Shown here in pieces: positions 45,430 through 53,951 of a stretch of DNA of 64,000 bases. This stretch comes from CAXMMR01 sp965198995 (GTDB lineage: Bacteria > Pseudomonadota > Alphaproteobacteria > Acetobacterales > Acetobacteraceae). The translations under genes were made by a program, and so were the position numbers. The notes under the pieces were generated by a model. The model saw only the letters and a program-made list of their open reading frames with translations, was not told the DNA's origin and made no database searches. How positions within the stretch are numbered: the stretch's first letter is position 1; each line of letters opens with the position of its first letter. The DNA lies in NCBI GenBank assembly GCA_965198995.1, contig CBDAQG010000002.1:2170001-2234000 (forward strand), read 5' to 3'.

Positions 45430-45637
45430 GTATCGTCTGACGTCAGCGACGACGAACGGCCGTTGGTGGTTCCATATCTAACACTGATGACGGAGGCGGC
45501 AGCGCGACCATTCGCGGCGCGAGCTGTTCAATGCCCTGCGCTATATCATCCGCTACGGCACCGCCTGGCGCGCCAGGCCGAACGACTTCCCACCCTGGGC
45601 GGCGATTTATCAGCAATCGCAACGCGGCTGGCGGCGG
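45430..45637 (+). pseudogene. IS5-family transposase fragment, 5' part, frameshifted
   Basis: DVSDDERPLVVPYLTLM in one frame continues after a frameshift near 45505 as RELFNALRYIIRYGTAWR and PWAAIYQQSQRGW. These are N-terminal transposase motifs. It stops abruptly at the junction with the next, oppositely oriented fragment. Confidence 0.75.
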
Positions 45638-45919
45638 AGTGTCAATCATCAGCCGTTCCGGCACGCCTGCCTCCTCGACCAGCGCGGCGAAGATCCGATC
45701 GAATACCCCGAGACGGCTCCATCGGATGAAACGGTTGTAGAGCGTCTTGTGAGGGCCGTAGCCTGGTGGCGCATCCTTCCACTGCAGGCCGTTTCGGATC
45801 ACGTAGACGATCCCGCTGAAGACACGACGATCGTCAACTCGGGCGAGCCCGCGTGATCGAGGAGAATGGGGAGCGAGCCGCTTCATCTGAGCGACGGAAA
45901 GCAGGACCAGACGGGACAT
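45638..45919 (-). pseudogene. IS5-family transposase fragment, 5' part, opposite strand
   Basis: MSRLVLLSVAQMKRLAPH, GLARVDDRRVFSGIVYVI, DAPPGYGPHKTLYNRFI and GVFDRIFAALVEEAG are intact transposase N-terminus. Similarity ends after ERLMID, where the frame runs antisense into the previous fragment. The two fragments meet 3' to 3' with both C-terminal halves deleted. Confidence 0.8.
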
Positions 45920-46023
45920 CGGACACCTCCGATCCCCTACGAATCACACCGCTTCGAGCCGCGTAAGGGATCCTGAGCCTAGCGTTCTTGCTCTCAGTTT
46001 GGGTATGACAAGCCGGAGCCTTC

Positions 46024-46772
46024 ATGACGCACCTCAATCCATTATCCGACGCGGCTTGGGCGCTCATCCGCCCGCATCTGCCCCGAGGCCGGGCAAGCAG
46101 CGGGTCGATGATCGCCGAGTGATCAGCGGCATCCTCCACGTGCTCAAGACCGGATGCCGATGGCGCGATGTCGCCGCCGAATAAGGCCCCGCAACCACAC
46201 TCTACAACAGGTGTAATCGCGGGTCCGGCCGCGGCGTCTGGCAGCGCAGGGTCAACGGTGTTTCGGCCAGCGGCGACAGCTCGGCCGAGCTGAGCCTCGA
46301 CAGTTCGCATGTGAAAGCGCACCGCTCAGCCGCCGGTGCAAAAGGGGGAGTGGGCGCCGCGCGATCGGCCGACCGCGCGGCGGCCGCACAACGAAAAATC
46401 CATCGCCTGGCCGATGATCGCGGCAGACCGGTCGCAATCGCGCTGCCGCCCGGCAACATCGCCGACAGCAGCATGGCCGTGCCCCTGCTCAGTGCAAGCG
46501 CACCGTTCAGGCGCCTGATCGCTGACAAGGCCTATGCCGACAGCCTGCGCACATGGTTGCAGGACAGGCGGATCAAGGCGGTCATATCGTCCACCGCAAG
46601 CCGCACGATCGCCTACCCTCTTGACCGGCGAGCCTACAAACGCCGCAACGTCATCGAACGGCTGTTCGGCCGGCTGAAGAACTGCCGCCGCATCGCCACC
46701 CGATACGACCGCTTGGCGCGCAACGGCATGGCTGCCGTCGCACTCGTCGCCAGCGTAACCGAGCGAACCTGA
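46024..46772 (+). pseudogene. IS5-family transposase, near full-length but decayed
   Basis: MTHLNPLSDAAWALIRPHL starts the gene. A frameshift near 46090 leads to VDDRRVISGILHVLKTG, then a stop. Homology resumes with SSHVKAHRSAAGAKGG, ADKAYADSLRTWL and YKRRNVIERLFGRLKN, the C-terminal catalytic region. Several lesions make it inactive. Confidence 0.85.
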
Positions 46773-46814
46773 ATGAGTGTCCCACCTGGGATTGCTGCGC
46801 GATCGCAGTCGGGC

Positions 46815-46927
46815 TGATATCTCTCTGGCGGCGTCGCTCGCTGTCGAACAGCCCGAGCCACATACCCTAACGAAACGTTTCCAAAGCCGCGGCTTTGGTG
46901 GGGTCAAGGGGCAAAGCCCCTTGCCTT
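46815..46927. repeat. Family A repeat variant, right part
   Basis: It shares GCTCGCTGTCGAAC and the CCAAAGCCGCGGCTTTGG module with the truncated copy at 44198-44395, in the same orientation, and ends with the normal AAGGGGCAAAGCCCCTTGCC. The two copies bracket the IS cluster as direct repeats. The rest of 46773-47067 has no gene. Confidence 0.75.
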
Positions 46928-47067
46928 GCCTTTGTTTTCCTTGCTTCCTCTTCCATCAAAGGTCTCAAACCAACGCTCAGATGGCCACGCGACCGCAGCC
47001 AGCCTGATGGCGTTCTAAAACGCGCGAGCGGATTGCCCGACGACGACGTGACGAACGAGGAGTGCCA

Positions 47068-47325
47068 ATGCGATTGATGCTGGTCCTGCTGGCTGCTGCC
47101 TGGCCGCTCGCCGCGCGGGCGAACTGCGCGCATGACGTCGCCGTCGCCTACCATCGGGCCGCGGCTCTGCCGCCCTCCAAGGGCAAGGCGGCGTTGCTCG
47201 AGCAGATCCAGCGAGCGGACGTCGCGCGCCATGAGGACGACGAAGGCGGCTGCGTCGACGCGCTGGCAACGGCGACGAGCGTGCTCGACCACATCGACGC
47301 CGCACGACGAGTCAAACCCCGCTGA
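47068..47325 (+). CDS. Small secreted protein, unknown
   Basis: 85 residues: signal peptide MRLMLVLLAAAWPLAARA, then a helical mature part with two Cys (NCAHDVAVAYHRAAAL and DEGGCVDALATATSVLDHI). GAGGAG lies 5 nt upstream of the ATG, so I prefer it to the GTG two codons earlier. Not recognised. It is followed closely by a 31-bp tandem repeat. Confidence 0.6.
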   Translation: MRLMLVLLAAAWPLAARANCAHDVAVAYHRAAALPPSKGKAALLEQIQRADVARHEDDEGGCVDALATATSVLDHIDAARRVKPR

Positions 47326-47343
47326 GCGACCGCCAACACCCAT

Positions 47344-47467
47344 CCCCAGGAAGGCCAGCACACGGCCCGTCCGTCCCCAGGAAGGACAGCACACGGCCCG
47401 TCCGTCCCTAGGACGGACAGCACATGGCCCGTCCGTCCCCAGCCTGGACAGCGCACGAACCGTCCTT
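47344..47467. repeat. Four tandem 31-bp units
   Basis: Four contiguous, increasingly diverged copies of a 31-bp unit beginning CCCCAGGAAGG and ending CCCGTCCGT. There are no spacers, so this is not CRISPR. It lies just 3' of the small secreted gene at 47068. Confidence 0.9.
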
Positions 47468-47573
47468 GTGACGGCCAGCCCCGCGACATCAGACCAGGAC
47501 GTGACCGGCCCCTACCCACCATCACGCTAGCAGCAGACGCCGCAGGTGCGGCCCGAACGGCGCCCGGCCGTGC

Positions 47574-48134
47574 CTACTGGCTCGAACTCGGCGGCGGAAA
47601 GCCCGGCGCTCCCGGCGGCGGTGTGCCAAGCCCGCCCGGCGGCGCCGGATAGCCCGACGGCGCCGTATAGCCTTGCGGCGGCGGCGCACCGGCAGCGCCC
47701 GGCGCGTCGTTCAGCGCCTCGCGGATCGCCTGATGCGCCTCGCGCAGCTCGTGCCGCCCCAGCGCCTCGCGCGCCTGTCGCAGCGCCCGCACCTCGGGGT
47801 TGGCATCCGGCATGCTCACCTCGCTGGCCAGCGTCGAGCGGTCGAGCATGCGCGTCTCGGCCATCTCGAGCGCCTGCTGCGCCAGCCCGGTCTTGTGCAT
47901 CTCGAGCGCCCGGTCCGCCGCGTGCAGATACTGCTCCGGCGATCCCGCATCGCCGCCAGCCGGCTCGGGCAGTCGCGGCGCAATCTCCGACCCCGGCGCG
48001 GACCCAGGCGTGTGGCTGGCCTGGTTGGAGACCGGCCCATGATCGTAGCCCTGCGCGAAGGCTGCCGCCGGCGCCAGCGCGGCCGACAGCGCCAGCAATC
48101 GCGCCGCCAGCAACTGCAATGAACCTCTCCGCAT
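47574..48134 (-). CDS. Secreted Pro/Gly-rich helical protein, unknown
   Basis: 186 residues: signal peptide MRRGSLQLLAARLLALSAALAPAAAFA, a charged helical middle (SPEQYLHAADRALEMHKTGLAQQALEMAETRML and later REALGRHELREAHQAIREALN are its parts, about residues 65-145), then a Pro/Gly tail. The helical part looks like one or two TPR-like or tetrapeptide helices. GAGGAG lies 7 nt before ATG 48134. Not recognised. Confidence 0.7.
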   Translation of the reverse strand: MRRGSLQLLAARLLALSAALAPAAAFAQGYDHGPVSNQASHTPGSAPGSEIAPRLPEPAGGDAGSPEQYLHAADRALEMHKTGLAQQALEMAETRMLDRSTLASEVSMPDANPEVRALRQAREALGRHELREAHQAIREALNDAPGAAGAPPPQGYTAPSGYPAPPGGLGTPPPGAPGFPPPSSSQ

Positions 48135-48203
48135 GATCAAGCTCCTCTGAACGCCGCCGGCCTGGGCTCATGCCATTTCTAAAGCAGCACGGTTAACAAA
48201 CCC

Positions 48204-49169
48204 CTACAGCAGCCCCCGCAAATCCACCGCCGGCCTCGCCCCGTAATGCGAGATCACCTCCGCCGCCGCCACGCTGCCGATCCGCCCGCTCTCCGCCAGC
48301 CCCATCGCCCGCGCCTGGCCGAACAGGAACCCGGCCGCGTAGGCGTCGCCGGCCCCCGTCGTGTCGACCACGGTCGTCGCCTCGGCCGCCACGATGACCC
48401 GCTCGCCGCCGGCAACGATCACGCTGCCCGCCGCCCCGCACGTTAACGCCGCCAAGCCCACCTCGCCCGCCGTCGCCGCCACCGCATCGGCGAACGCGTT
48501 CACCCGGAACAGGCTGCAGATCTCCGCCTCGTTGGCGAACAGCACGTCCACCTCGCGCAGCAATCCCCGAAACGCCTCGCGATGGCGGTCGACGCAGAAC
48601 GCGTCCGACAACGACAGCGCCACCCGCCGCCCCGCCCGATGCGCCGCCGCCGCCGCCCGCCGAAACGCCGCCTGCGCCGCCGGCGGGTCGAACAGGTAGC
48701 CCTCCAGGTAGGTGATGTCCGCCTCCCCCACGAGCGCCTCGTCGACGTCATGCTCGCCGAACCCCACCGAGGCGCCGAGAAACGTGTTCATCGTGCGCTG
48801 CCCGTCCGGCGAGACCAGCACGATGCAGCGCGCCGTCGGCAGCCCGCCGCGCTGCGGCGCCAGCGGGCAATGCACCCCCGCCGCGGCGATGTCGGCGCGA
48901 AACGCCGCCCCCTCCGCATCGTCCGCCACCCGGCCGAGATAGGCCACCCGCGCCCCCAGCCCGGCAGCAACCACGCAGGTGTTCGCCGCCGACCCGCCGC
49001 CCGACCGCCTCGCCTCCGGCAGCGCCGCCGTGAGCCGCTCCGCCGTCGCCTCGTCGATCAGCGCCATCGTGCCCGGATGCATGTCGTGTCGGGAGAGAAA
49101 GTCGTGCTCCACCGGCGCGACCATGTCGGTGATGGCATTGCCGATGCCGAGAATGTCGTAGCGGGCCAT
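48204..49169 (-). CDS. PfkB family sugar/nucleoside kinase, adenosine-kinase-like
   Basis: 321 residues with the ribokinase fold: GIGNAITDMVAPVEHDFL near the N-terminus, RRSGGGSAANTCVVAAGLG (first PfkB signature), LFANEAEICSLF, and the catalytic DTTGAGDAYAAGFLFG (second signature, Asp base). Alphaproteobacterial relatives are usually annotated adenosine kinase or sugar kinase; specificity cannot be read here. Single-gene unit. Confidence 0.92.
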   Translation of the reverse strand: MARYDILGIGNAITDMVAPVEHDFLSRHDMHPGTMALIDEATAERLTAALPEARRSGGGSAANTCVVAAGLGARVAYLGRVADDAEGAAFRADIAAAGVHCPLAPQRGGLPTARCIVLVSPDGQRTMNTFLGASVGFGEHDVDEALVGEADITYLEGYLFDPPAAQAAFRRAAAAAHRAGRRVALSLSDAFCVDRHREAFRGLLREVDVLFANEAEICSLFRVNAFADAVAATAGEVGLAALTCGAAGSVIVAGGERVIVAAEATTVVDTTGAGDAYAAGFLFGQARAMGLAESGRIGSVAAAEVISHYGARPAVDLRGLL

Positions 49170-49472
49170 GCGCGTGCCTCCTGATCGATGCGGCGCTTAC
49201 ACCCCGCCCGCCCCGGCTGCATAGCGCCCCCCTCGCGCTGCAGGCCCAATGCACAGGTCACGCGGGCGTGAGACGCAGATCACGCGGGCGCGAGCGAAAC
49301 TTGGGGATAAGCCCGTCGTGACGGTTGGCGACACCCCATCCAGCCGTGTAGGGACAGAGCTTGGGCCGAGCCGCCGGCCCAATGGGTGCGCGAGCATCCC
49401 GATGCCCCGCCCGGCGCGCCACTGCCGGGCTGTCGCGATCAGGCGTGAAGCCTCGAAGGGGAGCCCAGCCTC
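49170..49472. other. Divergent intergenic region
   Basis: 303 bp between the PfkB kinase and bactofilin starts. A short direct repeat (GTCACGCGGGCG / ATCACGCGGGCG, about 49257-49290) is the only structure noticed. No promoter motif is convincing. Confidence 0.5.
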
Positions 49473-50351
49473 GTGTTCAAGCGCCGCAAGCCTGATGATC
49501 TGGCGGGCAACCCGCCCGCTGAGCCCGCAACCGACCTGCCAAGCAGCGTCGTGCCCGGCGCGTTCCCGCCCGCCGCCCGGCCCGACCCCGCCACCGAGCC
49601 GCCGGACGCCACCGACTCCGGCCTCGGCGTGCCCCCGTTCCGGCCCGCCCTCGCCCCGTCCTCACAGCCCGCCCCGCCCGCACAGCCCGCCTCGTCCGCA
49701 CAGAAGGAGTCCTCCATGGGCCGTTCGCCGTTCCCCACTGCCGGGTCCGCCACCAACCTGCCGCCCGCCGTCGGCCCCCGCCCGGCGCCCGCGCCCACCC
49801 GCCCGAACGGCCCCGGCTTCAGCGCCAGCGGCCCTGGCGGCGCCCCGTTCGGCGGCCCGCCGCCACGCGAAACCGGCCTCGGCACCGGCCCGCGCGAGAT
49901 GATCGGCGCCCAGTCCCGCGACGCCGAGCGCCGCACCCTCGTCGTCGGCCGCGGCATCAGCCTGCAGGGCAACGTGCAGGACGCCGAGCGCCTGGTCGTC
50001 GAGGGCACCATCGAGGCGACGATGATCAACGCCGCCGAGCTCGTCGTCGCCAATGGCGGCATGTTCAAGGGCGAGGTGCAGGTCGACGACGCCGAGGTCG
50101 CCGGCACCTTCGACGGCACCCTGACCGTGCGCAACACCCTGGTCGTCCGCGCCTCCGGCAAGCTGCTCGGCACCGCCCGCTGCCGCCGCCTGCAGGTCGA
50201 GGATGGCGGCCAGATCACCGGCCGCATCGAAATGCTGACCGCCGACACCGCCGCCATCCCGGCCGCCAACACGCCCACCAACCCCGCGACGACCGGGCCC
50301 ACCGCCGCCATCGCCGAGGCCGCAAGCCGCGACGTCTCCAGCGCCGCCTGA
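49473..50351 (+). CDS. Bactofilin
   Basis: Polymer-forming cytoskeletal protein that organises cell shape or envelope enzymes. 292 residues: a long Pro/Ala-rich disordered N-terminus (residues 1-145) and the beta-helical bactofilin domain (about 147-255: RRTLVVGRGISLQGNVQDAERL, VEGTIEAT, GMFKGEVQVDDAEVAGTFDG, LQVEDGGQITGRIEML). The N-terminal extension is longer than in most bactofilins. GTG start at 49473 with AAGGGGAG upstream. Confidence 0.92.
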   Translation: MFKRRKPDDLAGNPPAEPATDLPSSVVPGAFPPAARPDPATEPPDATDSGLGVPPFRPALAPSSQPAPPAQPASSAQKESSMGRSPFPTAGSATNLPPAVGPRPAPAPTRPNGPGFSASGPGGAPFGGPPPRETGLGTGPREMIGAQSRDAERRTLVVGRGISLQGNVQDAERLVVEGTIEATMINAAELVVANGGMFKGEVQVDDAEVAGTFDGTLTVRNTLVVRASGKLLGTARCRRLQVEDGGQITGRIEMLTADTAAIPAANTPTNPATTGPTAAIAEAASRDVSSAA

Positions 50352-50378
50352 GCCGCCGGGTGCGGCGACCCGCTCGCC

Positions 50379-50438
50379 GCACCCGTGACCCGCGCACCCG
50401 TGACCAACACACCAGTGACGGGCGCACCCGTGACCGGC
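50379..50438. repeat. Four tandem 15-bp units (GCACCCGTGACCNNC)
   Basis: Four units, the third partly diverged, lie between the bactofilin stop and nfu. Confidence 0.85.
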
Positions 50439-50509
50439 GCCTCGGGGGGCTTGTCCGCGCCGCCGCCGCGGCCCAAATCCACGCCTTGGCGAGATGGCAG
50501 GACCCGACG

Positions 50510-51070
50510 ATGTTCATTGAGACCGAGAGCACGCCCAACCCGGCAACCCTGAAGTTCCTGCCCGGCCGTGACGTCATGGGCGCCGCCACCGCCGACTTCG
50601 CCACCCGCGACACCGCCGGAACCAGCCCGCTCGCCGCGGCCCTGTTCGACCTGCCCGGCGTCGCCCGCGTCTTCCTCGGCGGCGACTTCATCACCATCAC
50701 CAAGTCCGACACCACCGACTGGCAGTCGCTCCGCCCGCAAGTGCTCGGCGCGGTGATGGAGCACTTCGTCGCCGGCCGCCCGGTCATCGAGGGTCCCGCC
50801 GCTGGCATCGCCGACGAGGACGTCGCCGAGGCCGACCAGGAGATCGTCCTGCAGATCAAGGAGCTGCTCGACACCCGCGTCCGCCCCGCCGTCGCCTCCG
50901 ACGGCGGCGACATCGTCTTCCGCGGCTACCGCGACGGCGTGGTCAGGCTGCACATGCAGGGCGCCTGCAGCGGCTGCCCCTCCTCGCGCGCAACGCTGAA
51001 GCACGGCATCGAGAACATGCTGCGCCACTACGTGCCCGAGGTCGTCGCCGTCGAGCAAGTCGAGCTCTGA
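50510..51070 (+). CDS. nfu: NifU-like Fe-S scaffold/carrier protein
   Basis: Delivers Fe-S clusters to target proteins. 186 residues: an N-terminal Nfu domain (MFIETESTPNPATLKFLPGR, FLGGDFITITK) and the C-terminal NifU domain with the cluster-binding C153/C156 (GACSGCPSS). ATG at 50510. The stop TGA overlaps the CTG that probably starts the nitroreductase gene. Confidence 0.97.
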   Translation: MFIETESTPNPATLKFLPGRDVMGAATADFATRDTAGTSPLAAALFDLPGVARVFLGGDFITITKSDTTDWQSLRPQVLGAVMEHFVAGRPVIEGPAAGIADEDVAEADQEIVLQIKELLDTRVRPAVASDGGDIVFRGYRDGVVRLHMQGACSGCPSSRATLKHGIENMLRHYVPEVVAVEQVEL

Positions 51071-51693
51071 GCGAAGCCACCCCCGTCGAGCCGCCGCTCC
51101 CGCCCGAGCGCCGGCTCGACCCCGCCGGCCTCGCCCGGCTCTTCAACGGCGGCCGCACCATCGCCCGCTGGACCGACCGCCCGGTCGACGAACCCACGTT
51201 GCGCGAGCTCTACGCACTGACCAGCCAGGGTCCCACCTCGGCCAACTGCTCGCCAGCCCGCTTCCTCTTCATCCGCACCGAGGCCGGCCGCGAGCGCCTC
51301 CGCCCCGCCTTGTCCGCCGGCAACCTCGAAAAGACCATGTCGGCCCCGCTCACCGTCGTCGTCGCGCACGACCCGCGCTTCTTCGACCGCCTGCCCCTGC
51401 TCTACCCGCACGCCGACGCCCGCGCCTGGTTCGCCGGCAACGACGCGCTCGCCCACGAAACCGCCTTCCGCAACGGCACCCTGCAGGGCGCCTACCTCAT
51501 CCTCGCCGCCCGCGCCCTCGGCCTCGACGCCGGCCCGATGTCCGGCTTCGATCAGAACGTCGTCGACGAAACCCTCCTCGCCGAAGCAGGCTGGCACTCC
51601 AACTTCCTGGTCAACCTCGGCTACGGCGACCGCGTCGGCCTCCGCCCGCGCGACCCCCGCCTCGCCTTCGCCGATGCCTGCCGCTTCGCCTAA
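51067..51693 (+). CDS. Nitroreductase family protein, RutE/HadB type
   Basis: FMN-dependent NAD(P)H oxidoreductase, like malonic semialdehyde reductase RutE. The family N-terminus is encoded upstream of the first standard start: LFNGGRTIARWTDRPVDEPT is followed by LYALTSQGPTSANCSPARF (FMN loop) and FRNGTLQGAYLILAARALGLDAGPMSGFD. The first TTG (51199) would delete the FMN-binding segment. CTG 51067, overlapping the nfu stop as CTGA, is the only plausible in-frame start and gives 208 residues beginning (M)SEATPVEPPL. The gene is coupled to nfu and overlaps tsaB. Confidence 0.88.
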   Translation: MSEATPVEPPLPPERRLDPAGLARLFNGGRTIARWTDRPVDEPTLRELYALTSQGPTSANCSPARFLFIRTEAGRERLRPALSAGNLEKTMSAPLTVVVAHDPRFFDRLPLLYPHADARAWFAGNDALAHETAFRNGTLQGAYLILAARALGLDAGPMSGFDQNVVDETLLAEAGWHSNFLVNLGYGDRVGLRPRDPRLAFADACRFA

Positions 51694-52357
51694 CCCCACC
51701 GCCACGGCCCCGATCCTGGTGCTGGACGCCGCCTCAGGCCAAACCCTCGTCGCCATCGTCAGCACCGCCCTCCTCGCCGAGCAGACGGACAGCGAACGCG
51801 GCGCCGCCACCGAGCGCCTCCCCAGCCTCGTCGCCACCACCCTCGCCACCGCCGAACTGGCTCCGGGCGACCTCGCCGCCATCGCCGTCACCGTCGGACC
51901 AGGCAGCTTCACCGGCCTGCGCGCCGCCCTCGCCTTTGCGCACGGCCTCGCCTCCGGCGCCAACCTGCCGCTCGTCGGCGTCACCCTCGCCGAAGCCCTC
52001 CGCGCCAGCGTGACCGCGGCCAACCACCCCGTCTGGATCGCCCTCGACAGCCGCCGCGGCCGCATCTTCCTCGACCGCGACAGCCAGGTCGCACCCTTCG
52101 CCGCCGAAGACCTGCCCTGCCCACTCACCCCGATCACCGTCGCCGGCGACGCCGCTCACACCGTCGTCACCCTGCTCACCTCGCGCGGCGCCACTGCCAC
52201 CCTCAACCCCACCACCCACGCCAGCGCCCAGGCCATCGCCGCCGTCGCCCGGCAACGGCTCTCCGGCCAACGACCACCACTCGCCGCCATGCCGCTCTAC
52301 GTCGACCCGCCAGAGGCCAAGCTGCCGGCCGGCGGGCTCAGGCCGGCGCCGGTTTGA
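51674..52357 (+). CDS. tsaB: tRNA t6A biosynthesis protein TsaB
   Basis: Partner of TsaD in making N6-threonylcarbamoyladenosine in tRNAs. 227 residues with an ASKHA-type start (ILVLDAASGQTLVAIVS) and the diagnostic VTVGPGSFTGLRAALAFAHGLA. ATG at 51674 overlaps the nitroreductase gene by 20 nt. rimI follows after a family B arm, the usual tsaB-rimI order. Confidence 0.94.
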   Translation: MPAASPNPTATAPILVLDAASGQTLVAIVSTALLAEQTDSERGAATERLPSLVATTLATAELAPGDLAAIAVTVGPGSFTGLRAALAFAHGLASGANLPLVGVTLAEALRASVTAANHPVWIALDSRRGRIFLDRDSQVAPFAAEDLPCPLTPITVAGDAAHTVVTLLTSRGATATLNPTTHASAQAIAAVARQRLSGQRPPLAAMPLYVDPPEAKLPAGGLRPAPV

Positions 52358-52367
52358 AGCGGGTAAG

Positions 52368-52402
52368 CGGTTCTTTCTTGCAAAAAAGCATCAAAAAACT
52401 TT
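52368..52402. repeat. Family B palindromic arm between tsaB and rimI
   Basis: GCGGTTCTTTCTTGCAAAAAAG is followed by CATCAAAAAACTTTTG. It has a decayed hairpin (GAAC replaced by GCATC). It lies 11 bp after the tsaB stop and directly before rimI. Confidence 0.75.
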
Positions 52403-52427
52403 TGCCCGATCAAAATGGTCCGCGACG

Positions 52428-52862
52428 GTGAGCGCCACCATGCTGGCGGATCCGACGCATGCGGCCGTTCTGGCCGCCATCCATGCCGCCAGCTTCGAGC
52501 CCGGCGCCCGCTGGTCCGCCGCCGCCTTCGCCACCCTGCTGGCGCTGCCAGGCCACACCGGCCTGCTCGACCCACAAGCCGGCTTCCTCCTCGGCCGCGT
52601 CGCCGCCGACGAGGCCGAACTGCTCACCCTGGCCGTCCTGCCCGCACGCCGCCGCCGAGGAACCGCCCGAGCCCTGCTGCGCGCCTGGCAACCGCTCGCC
52701 AAGCACCAAGGCGCCCAAACACTCTTCCTCGAGGTCGACGCCACCAACGCCGCGGCCCTGGCGCTCTACACGACCGAAGGCTTCCACCAAACCGGCCGCC
52801 GCCCGTCGTACTACCCAAACGGCGCAGACGCGCTCCTGTATGCGCGTCCGCTCGGAGGCTAG
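52428..52862 (+). CDS. rimI: GNAT N-acetyltransferase RimI-like
   Basis: 144 residues with the acetyl-CoA loop LAVLPARRRRGTARALL and the RimI-like FLEVDATNAAALALYTTEGF. RimI acetylates the N-terminal Ala of ribosomal S18; in many bacteria it lies beside tsaB as here. The GTG at 52428 (or ATG 52440) is the start. A family A repeat follows within six bases of the stop. Confidence 0.92.
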   Translation: MSATMLADPTHAAVLAAIHAASFEPGARWSAAAFATLLALPGHTGLLDPQAGFLLGRVAADEAELLTLAVLPARRRRGTARALLRAWQPLAKHQGAQTLFLEVDATNAAALALYTTEGFHQTGRRPSYYPNGADALLYARPLGG

Positions 52863-52867
52863 GCGAA

Positions 52868-53086
52868 GGAAGGCCAGGGGCGTCGCCCCTGGACCCGATT
52901 AAAGGCGGAGCCTTTAAAATCCACTCGTTATCCATGGCTCCGTGGCGCGGTCGGTGCCGTGGGATGCAGGATTGAATGGCTTCGCCAAGGAAGTAGGGTT
53001 CCTCACGGATGCGGGTCTGGAGCGCCACCCCCGTCTCCCGAATCCACGCTTACGCGTGACGGGTCCAGGGCAGCGCCCTGGCCTGC
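52868..53086. repeat. Family A repeat, full-length, convergent junction
   Basis: AAGGCCAGGGGCGTCGCCCC, TTAAAGGCGGAGCCTTTAA, TTATCCATGGCTCC, AATGGCTTCGCCAAGG, GTCTGGAGCGCCACCCC, TTACGCGTGACGGG and CCAGGGCAGCGCCCTGGCC span the rimI to tusA stops. Confidence 0.9.
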
Positions 53087-53314
53087 CTACCGCTTCCGAA
53101 TCAGCAACGTCTCCACGTCCCCGGGCGCCTCCTGCACCCACTGCACGGCATGCCCCTGCTGGCTCGCCGTGCGCGGCACGTTGCGGCGCACTTCCTCGCC
53201 GCGCAGCCGCACCAGCAATGTCTGCCCCGATTGCAGCCGGTCGAGTGCGAGCCGCGTGCGCACGAAGGTCATCGGGCAACGCTCCGCGGTGATGTCGAGC
53301 TCCGCATCCGCCAT
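53087..53314 (-). CDS. TusA-like sulfur carrier/sulfurtransferase
   Basis: 75 residues with the family core ITAERCPMTFVRTRLALDRL, the persulfide Cys in CPM (usual CPEP varied), and GQTLLVRL. TusA relatives pass sulfur to thiouridine or molybdenum-cofactor paths. ATG 53314 (MADAELD) fits the family start; ATG 53332 is possible. The Fur-family gene starts divergently 103 bp away. Confidence 0.9.
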   Translation of the reverse strand: MADAELDITAERCPMTFVRTRLALDRLQSGQTLLVRLRGEEVRRNVPRTASQQGHAVQWVQEAPGDVETLLIRKR

Positions 53315-53417
53315 CCTCGCGCCGTCCTCCATCGCTACCCTCCACCTCGTGCCGCCGCCCTTCGACGGCAAGCCGACGCCTCGACAATCGGGCCGGGGAT
53401 CGGCTACGCCCATAGCC

Positions 53418-53951
53418 GTGAGTGGCTCGGCAAATCCGATCGAATCGCGCATCGAGCGCCTCTGCGTCGAGCAGGGCCTCAAGATGACCGGCCAGCGCCG
53501 CGTCATCGCGCGCGTGCTCTCCAACGCCGACGACCATCCGGACGTCGACGAGCTGTATCGCCGCGCCACCGCCATCGACCATCGCATCTCGGTCGCCACC
53601 ATCTACCGCACCGTGCGCCTGCTCGAGGAGCGCGGCATCCTGGAGCGCCGCGACTTCGGCGGCAGCCGGGCGCGCTACGAGAGCCGCGAGCACGGCCGCC
53701 ACTACCACCTGATCGACATCGACAGCGGCCGCGTCATCGAGTTCGAGGACGAGGAGCTGGAGCGTGCGATCACCGTGATCGCCGCCCGCCTCGGCTTCGA
53801 CCTGGTCAGCCACCGGTTGGAATTGTTCGGCCGCAAGCCGACCGCGCGCGACGGCGGCCAGCCGGGCAACCAGGCCGGCGGCCGGGCGGCGGGCGCCGGC
53901 CCCGGCCCCGGCGCCGGCCTGCAGCGGCCGAGCGGCGCCACCCGGCGATGA
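53418..53951 (+). CDS. Fur-family transcriptional regulator
   Basis: 177 residues: winged helix (LKMTGQRRVIARVLSNADDHPDVDELYRR, ISVATIYRTVRLLEE) and a dimer domain with REHGRHYHLIDIDSGRVIEFED. The CxxC structural zinc site is absent; a long Gly/Pro tail is added. This matches alphaproteobacterial Fur/Mur proteins, which may sense manganese, so the metal is uncertain. GTG at 53418. The stop overlaps the olsB start (ATGA). Confidence 0.92.
   Translation: MSGSANPIESRIERLCVEQGLKMTGQRRVIARVLSNADDHPDVDELYRRATAIDHRISVATIYRTVRLLEERGILERRDFGGSRARYESREHGRHYHLIDIDSGRVIEFEDEELERAITVIAARLGFDLVSHRLELFGRKPTARDGGQPGNQAGGRAAGAGPGPGAGLQRPSGATRR

Noticed and set aside
45364..45729. Intact plus-strand gene in the IS cluster
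   Set aside because: Only a mixture of out-of-frame transposase remnants; the motifs switch frame near 45505 and stop at a junction.
47344..47467. Possible CRISPR array
   Set aside because: The units are contiguous without spacers and diverge progressively; no cas genes nearby.
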